The notes under the pieces are model-generated. The model was not told the DNA's origin. It saw only the letters and a program-made list of their open reading frames with translations, and did no database searches. A program made the position numbers and the translations under genes. A stretch of DNA of 36,952 bases, from positions 1-36,952 of the forward strand of contig WALU01000004.1 of the NCBI GenBank assembly GCA_015522685.1, read 5' to 3'. Positions 33,823 through 36,952 of this stretch are shown here, piece by piece. Within the stretch, counting starts at the first letter, position 1; every line of letters begins with the position of its first letter. Source of the stretch: Thermoproteota archaeon. Its GTDB lineage: Archaea > Korarchaeota > Korarchaeia > Korarchaeales > Korarchaeaceae.

Positions 33823-33914
33823 GGGGAATAAGTGAGTTCGTTAATGAATATCGAAGGAAGGTAGCATGAATTATGCAGTAGCTCTTTACATTATTATGAG
33901 AGTGACTTAATCAA

Positions 33915-34976
33915 TCAAGTCAGATTTCTAGCGGCTTTAATTCTATCAGCTCTTCTCCACACTTTCTCTCTTTTGCCTAGGAGTACTTCCTTAACTAAGC
34001 AATAAAACCACAGATGTAAATCTAGCAGCTTTGCAAGAGGCATCAAAAAAGCGGATTTTATCAGATCCTTTCTCTTCCTCTTAAATACTGCATAGAGGGA
34101 GATGGTTAGCCAAGGAATCATTTCTGTGCCAATCAGGACAAGAAATGGAGCGAAGTCCCAAAACAGGATACCGTATACCAGAACTAAATCCAATATTACC
34201 AAGTAGAGAGCTGATTCTATAGAGAAGATAGCTATCAAGATCTTTGCGCGTCTCGGGAGCCTAAGTAGATGCTTCTTCATATTCTGGAAAAATCCTGAGA
34301 ACCATCTAACAGTCTGGTTTATGTAAGACCTAAAATTTGGCGGGTCGCTGGTCCAAGCAATGGCTCTGTTCTCATATATAATCTCATACCCTTCTTCTAA
34401 AATGGGGAGGGTTAGATCCATATCATCAGTAACGGTATCTGCCACTGGATTGAAAAGCTCCCTTCTCACAGCACCAACAGACCCTGGAATAACTAAAACT
34501 ACATCTAAAACTGCCTCTCCTTTCTTATGGACTCCCTGTCCTAGGATATACTGGAGTTCCCTTATCCCTGTAATCGCGTTGTATTTCCTCGATTTGACAT
34601 AGCCACAGACCCCACCAACTTCCGGGTCTAAGAAGTGATGGATCATATATTCGAAAGCATTGGGCTCAAGCTCAGAATCCGCATCCGTGAAAAACACTAC
34701 TTCTCCTTCTATGTAAGGTATGGCCTTCCTAAGCGCGAGGGCTTTATTCCCAGTATTTTTCTTAATATCCACTACAACTATCTTCTCGGGAAAGATCTCC
34801 TCATATAAACGCATTATCTGAAGAGTTGAGTCAGTTGAGCCATCGTTGATTAATATAACACGCTGGGGCATTACGGTCTGAAGGAGCATGCTATCAATAC
34901 ATTTAGCTATGCTCTTTTCTTCATTATAGGCTGGTATAAGTACGGAAAAAGGTGGGAGGATATCCTCTTCATCCAT
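33915..34976 (-). CDS. Processive GT2 glycosyltransferase (membrane)
   Basis: 353 residues. GT-A domain: FSVLIPAYNEEKSI, NDGSTDST (44-51), the DxD-like TDADSE (97-102), the base region TDDMDL (183-188) and QTVRWFSG (221-228), the QxxRW motif of processive synthases such as hyaluronan/cellulose/poly-GlcNAc synthases. Two to four C-terminal membrane helices (~245-310) follow. It probably extends a surface polysaccharide or glycolipid from a nucleotide sugar. It starts 2 nt after the stop of the small membrane protein upstream (34979-35293), so the two are one transcript. Confidence 0.85.
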   Translation of the reverse strand: MDEEDILPPFSVLIPAYNEEKSIAKCIDSMLLQTVMPQRVILINDGSTDSTLQIMRLYEEIFPEKIVVVDIKKNTGNKALALRKAIPYIEGEVVFFTDADSELEPNAFEYMIHHFLDPEVGGVCGYVKSRKYNAITGIRELQYILGQGVHKKGEAVLDVVLVIPGSVGAVRRELFNPVADTVTDDMDLTLPILEEGYEIIYENRAIAWTSDPPNFRSYINQTVRWFSGFFQNMKKHLLRLPRRAKILIAIFSIESALYLVILDLVLVYGILFWDFAPFLVLIGTEMIPWLTISLYAVFKRKRKDLIKSAFLMPLAKLLDLHLWFYCLVKEVLLGKREKVWRRADRIKAARNLT

Positions 34977-34978
34977 TT

Positions 34979-35293
34979 CTAGGATACACCCATCTTATAG
35001 AAACCATAGCCGAAACTCAAAGCACCCGCCAAGGTGAGGAGGACAAAAGTCTCAGTATAGTTTAGTGGAGACAGTGTGATTCGCTCAAGTAGTACAGGAA
35101 GTGAGAGGAAGAGAAGCAGTAATCCAAGAGAGATAAATGCTGCTGCCCTGAGATACTTCCTTTGCTTTTCTTTTCTAAGCCTTTTGGCATCTTCCATTAA
35201 CTCAGATACAATATCTCTCCCCTTGGCTCTGTCCTTAAGTATCTTCTCAAATTCTTCCAATGCCTTGTTTTCTTCTGAACTATTCTTCGACAT
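34979..35293 (-). CDS. Small two-helix membrane protein co-transcribed with the GT2 gene
   Basis: 104 residues. A charged helical/coiled-coil N-terminus (NKALEEFEKILKDRAKGRD, RLRKEKQRKYLR) precedes two membrane helices (~48-68 and ~80-100) joined by a short outside loop. No family is recognised. Its stop lies 2 nt before the GT2 start, so it may be an accessory subunit of that synthase (inference from position only). Confidence 0.6.
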   Translation of the reverse strand: MSKNSSEENKALEEFEKILKDRAKGRDIVSELMEDAKRLRKEKQRKYLRAAAFISLGLLLLFLSLPVLLERITLSPLNYTETFVLLTLAGALSFGYGFYKMGVS

Positions 35294-35351
35294 CTATGCC
35301 ATCATGTAAATTATTCATCCAACCTTTTTAAGTGTGATGCCATTCCTGGAA

Positions 35352-35879
35352 TCAGCGAATCAATGCTGCTAGTCGCGCACCTAATTCAGAGAACCTCTTA
35401 GAATTAATAATACCACCCCTTAATGAATCAACGAGGATCATGAAGGGATGGAAAGGCTTAAGGTCAAATTCTTCAGCAACCTCTCTAGCTATGGACTGGC
35501 GAAGGAATAATTTGTCATGCGGCCTGGATAAAGCTAGAGTTATAGTTTGAGCCTCCTCTTTGTTGAGGCCTATTGACAGTAACCGTTTTTCCGTTGAAAT
35601 AGTTTCCTCTGGTCGATGAACCAAGGAGATTAATCCTTTGTCTAGGTAAAGAGAGGATATATCTGCTTCTGCTAAGATGCTAGCACCTACTTTCTCTTCC
35701 ATGACTATATCGCGGTAGGTTTTAAACATCAACAGAGGCGCTCCGACTTTCAGCATAATTCTCAGGACAGAAGGTTCTACTATTACCTTAGATGCGCCTG
35801 ATTTGAAAGCTGAAGCTACAGCAGATACTGCACCTAGCAAAATAGTGCTTGATAAGCCGCCAGGCAGAAAGCTACTCAT
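35352..35879 (-). CDS. PIN-like (DUF3368-type) protein with degraded active site
   Basis: 175 residues. The C-terminal pattern IGLNKEEAQTITLALSRPHDKLFLRQSIAREVAEEFDLKP (read in parts) follows the PIN/DUF3368 layout: a helix with the conserved Glu, then a strand that normally ends in Asp-Asp, and A-R-x-V-A. A final ILVDSLRGGIINSKRFSEL is also typical. The Asp pair is RQ here and the N-terminal Asp (strand KVIVEPS) is Glu, so ribonuclease activity is doubtful. It could be a regulatory relic or an early pseudogene. It is separated by 58 bp from the small membrane protein gene. Confidence 0.4.
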   Translation of the reverse strand: MSSFLPGGLSSTILLGAVSAVASAFKSGASKVIVEPSVLRIMLKVGAPLLMFKTYRDIVMEEKVGASILAEADISSLYLDKGLISLVHRPEETISTEKRLLSIGLNKEEAQTITLALSRPHDKLFLRQSIAREVAEEFDLKPFHPFMILVDSLRGGIINSKRFSELGARLAALIR

Positions 35880-36161
35880 CCTCTATCACATTCTATTAAT
35901 ATTACCCGACAATATTCTCTATTTAATTTTATTTATGAATATAATGTTGTCTGGCATTCCTATGAAAAAGGAAGCTGTCGAAGGAAGTAACTTCTACGAA
36001 GTATGAGGCCTACCATAGGGGATGTAGAACTCTTCCTAATAGTGTTGGGAAGATGTGATAGTCTACGATCCTAACATCATTACCGGAATTAGCTAATTTA
36101 GATAAAAATTGAACAAATATATGTTGCAGGCATGGAAGTTTTCCATTTTAATTAAGTAAGG
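35880..36161. other. Intergenic region between the PIN-like and TauE genes
   Basis: About 280 bp, AT-rich. A short coding-like piece (MKKEAVEGSNFYEV, 35963-36006) stops early. No promoter stands out for the minus-strand PIN-like gene except AT-rich DNA at about 35893-35935. Nothing else is recognisable. Confidence 0.3.
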
Positions 36162-36944
36162 TCATAACAAGCGGACCGCTATCATCACGAATCCCAGTAT
36201 TACAAATAATGCTCCAATTATCTTGGTTAACAAATTCTCGTTAACGGCATTAGCAAATTTTGCGCTTATATAACCAGCACAGGCTGCACTAAAGCCAAGA
36301 ATCAATCCAGCAATGGGCTTTATGCTCCTTTGGAGTGCATAACCCAGTGCGCCTGAACTAGCTGTTATTGCCATTATGAGAGTGGAGGTACCAACTGCCA
36401 GATGGATTGGAAAGTTCAGAACAAATATTAATATTAAGAGAACCATCATGCCACCTCCAGCTCCAAAGATTCCCGTTGTTATTCCAACAGCCAGCCCCAA
36501 GATCAGGGCCACTAATATCCTCTGATTTTCTGTCTTGAACCTCATTATCTCACGGAACTTCTTGGCTAGGGCTTCCCTATCAAGCCCTCTCTTCCACATA
36601 GCTATACCCATTAAGATGAGAAATATCCCGAAGGAACCACCAAGACTTACTTCTGGTGTCTTTGCCGAGAATATGACACCAAGTTGAGCTCCCGAAATGG
36701 ATCCTAAGGCTATCCATATACCAGATCTCAGATCAACGTTTCCGTTCCTGTAGTAGGTATAAGAGATGGCTAGAGATGCTATCACATCTACCATCAAGCT
36801 CACTCCTATGGATTCATGGACAGAGAAGTTGAGTAGGAGGTTTACGAGGGGAACTACAACCATAACAGCTGATGCGCCAGTCAGCCCTGTTACTATGCCT
36901 GCAAAGGTTCCTATCAACACCATCGTAATAAGCCTGTTGATCAT
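36162..36944 (-). CDS. TauE/SafE-family sulfite/sulfur-compound exporter
   Basis: 260 residues, eight predicted membrane helices in two repeats. Each repeat starts with a glycine-rich helix: LIGTFAGIVTGLTGASAVMVVVPL and LGLAVGITTGIFGAGGGMMVLLIL, the hallmark of TauE/SafE (usually GG-GG). It lacks the first GG.G, reading TGLTGASAV. A hydrophilic cytoplasmic loop links the repeats. Family members move sulfite, sulfonates or other small anions. The frame is open to the right edge, so the start could lie upstream, but ATG 36944 gives a normal length. Confidence 0.85.
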   Translation of the reverse strand: MINRLITMVLIGTFAGIVTGLTGASAVMVVVPLVNLLLNFSVHESIGVSLMVDVIASLAISYTYYRNGNVDLRSGIWIALGSISGAQLGVIFSAKTPEVSLGGSFGIFLILMGIAMWKRGLDREALAKKFREIMRFKTENQRILVALILGLAVGITTGIFGAGGGMMVLLILIFVLNFPIHLAVGTSTLIMAITASSGALGYALQRSIKPIAGLILGFSAACAGYISAKFANAVNENLLTKIIGALFVILGFVMIAVRLL

Positions 36945-36952
36945 GCCTCCAC

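Noticed and set aside
35803-36006. 67-codon + strand frame at the divergent side of the PIN-like gene
   Set aside because: First half is antisense to the PIN-like gene start. No ribosome binding site, and no matching family.

Overview
This window looks like a chromosomal piece of a non-methanogenic archaeon, most likely of the TACK/Thermoproteota group and possibly Korarchaeota-like. That placement is inference from gene content and style. It has archaea-type TATA boxes about 25-35 nt before starts, arginine coded mostly by AGA/AGG, and mixed ATG/GTG/TTG starts with GGTG-type ribosome binding sites inside operons. It also carries archaeal families (UPF0282 metallo-hydrolase, DUF1616, Thr-linker solute-binding protein, COG3199 kinase). 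No rRNA, tRNA, CRISPR array or intact insertion sequence was seen.

Layout. 1-3250 begins with a truncated FeoA copy cut at a GC-rich hairpin. A GT-C-like membrane protein, a PD-(D/E)XK-like protein and a 'graveyard' of gene fragments follow; two fragments derive from families with intact members in this same window. 3254-8957 holds a UPF0282 metallo-hydrolase, a wHTH-FeoA/FeoB iron-uptake operon whose G protein has altered G4/G5 motifs, a decayed stretch, and a glycerophosphodiester phosphodiesterase. 9053-10382 is an AbiE-type toxin-antitoxin pair with a perfect 20-bp palindrome at its promoter. 10601-15462 is a broken short-chain dehydrogenase followed by a tight operon of two glycine-dehydrogenase-like subunits and a COG3199 ATP-NAD/AcoX-type kinase. 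15500-18366 has an EamA permease, a SixA-like phosphatase, a YhfC-type membrane protease and an unknown protein. 18442-24004 (minus strand) is a complete dipeptide/oligopeptide ABC transporter. 24288-29070 encodes surface and membrane proteins: the two halves of DUF1616 as divergent genes, a large GT-C-like membrane protein and a GT4 glycosyltransferase. 29221-31089 has a gamma-glutamyltransferase pseudogene, a DUF1028 protein and a SAM methyltransferase. 31471-32674 is a second wHTH/nucleotidyltransferase pair. 33298-36944 has a DUF457/YdjM-like membrane protein, a processive GT2 glycosyltransferase, a small membrane protein, a decayed PIN-like protein and a TauE/SafE permease.

The strongest candidates for new biology are these. 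(1) The GcvPA/GcvPB-like pair has rewritten active-site loops, sits with a kinase and has no GcvT or GcvH nearby. (2) There are two AbiE-like pairs, one with an unusually clear operator and one whose toxin-like gene lacks a normal start codon. (3) DUF1616 is split into divergent genes. The many pseudogene fragments suggest a genome that duplicates segments and lets them decay.
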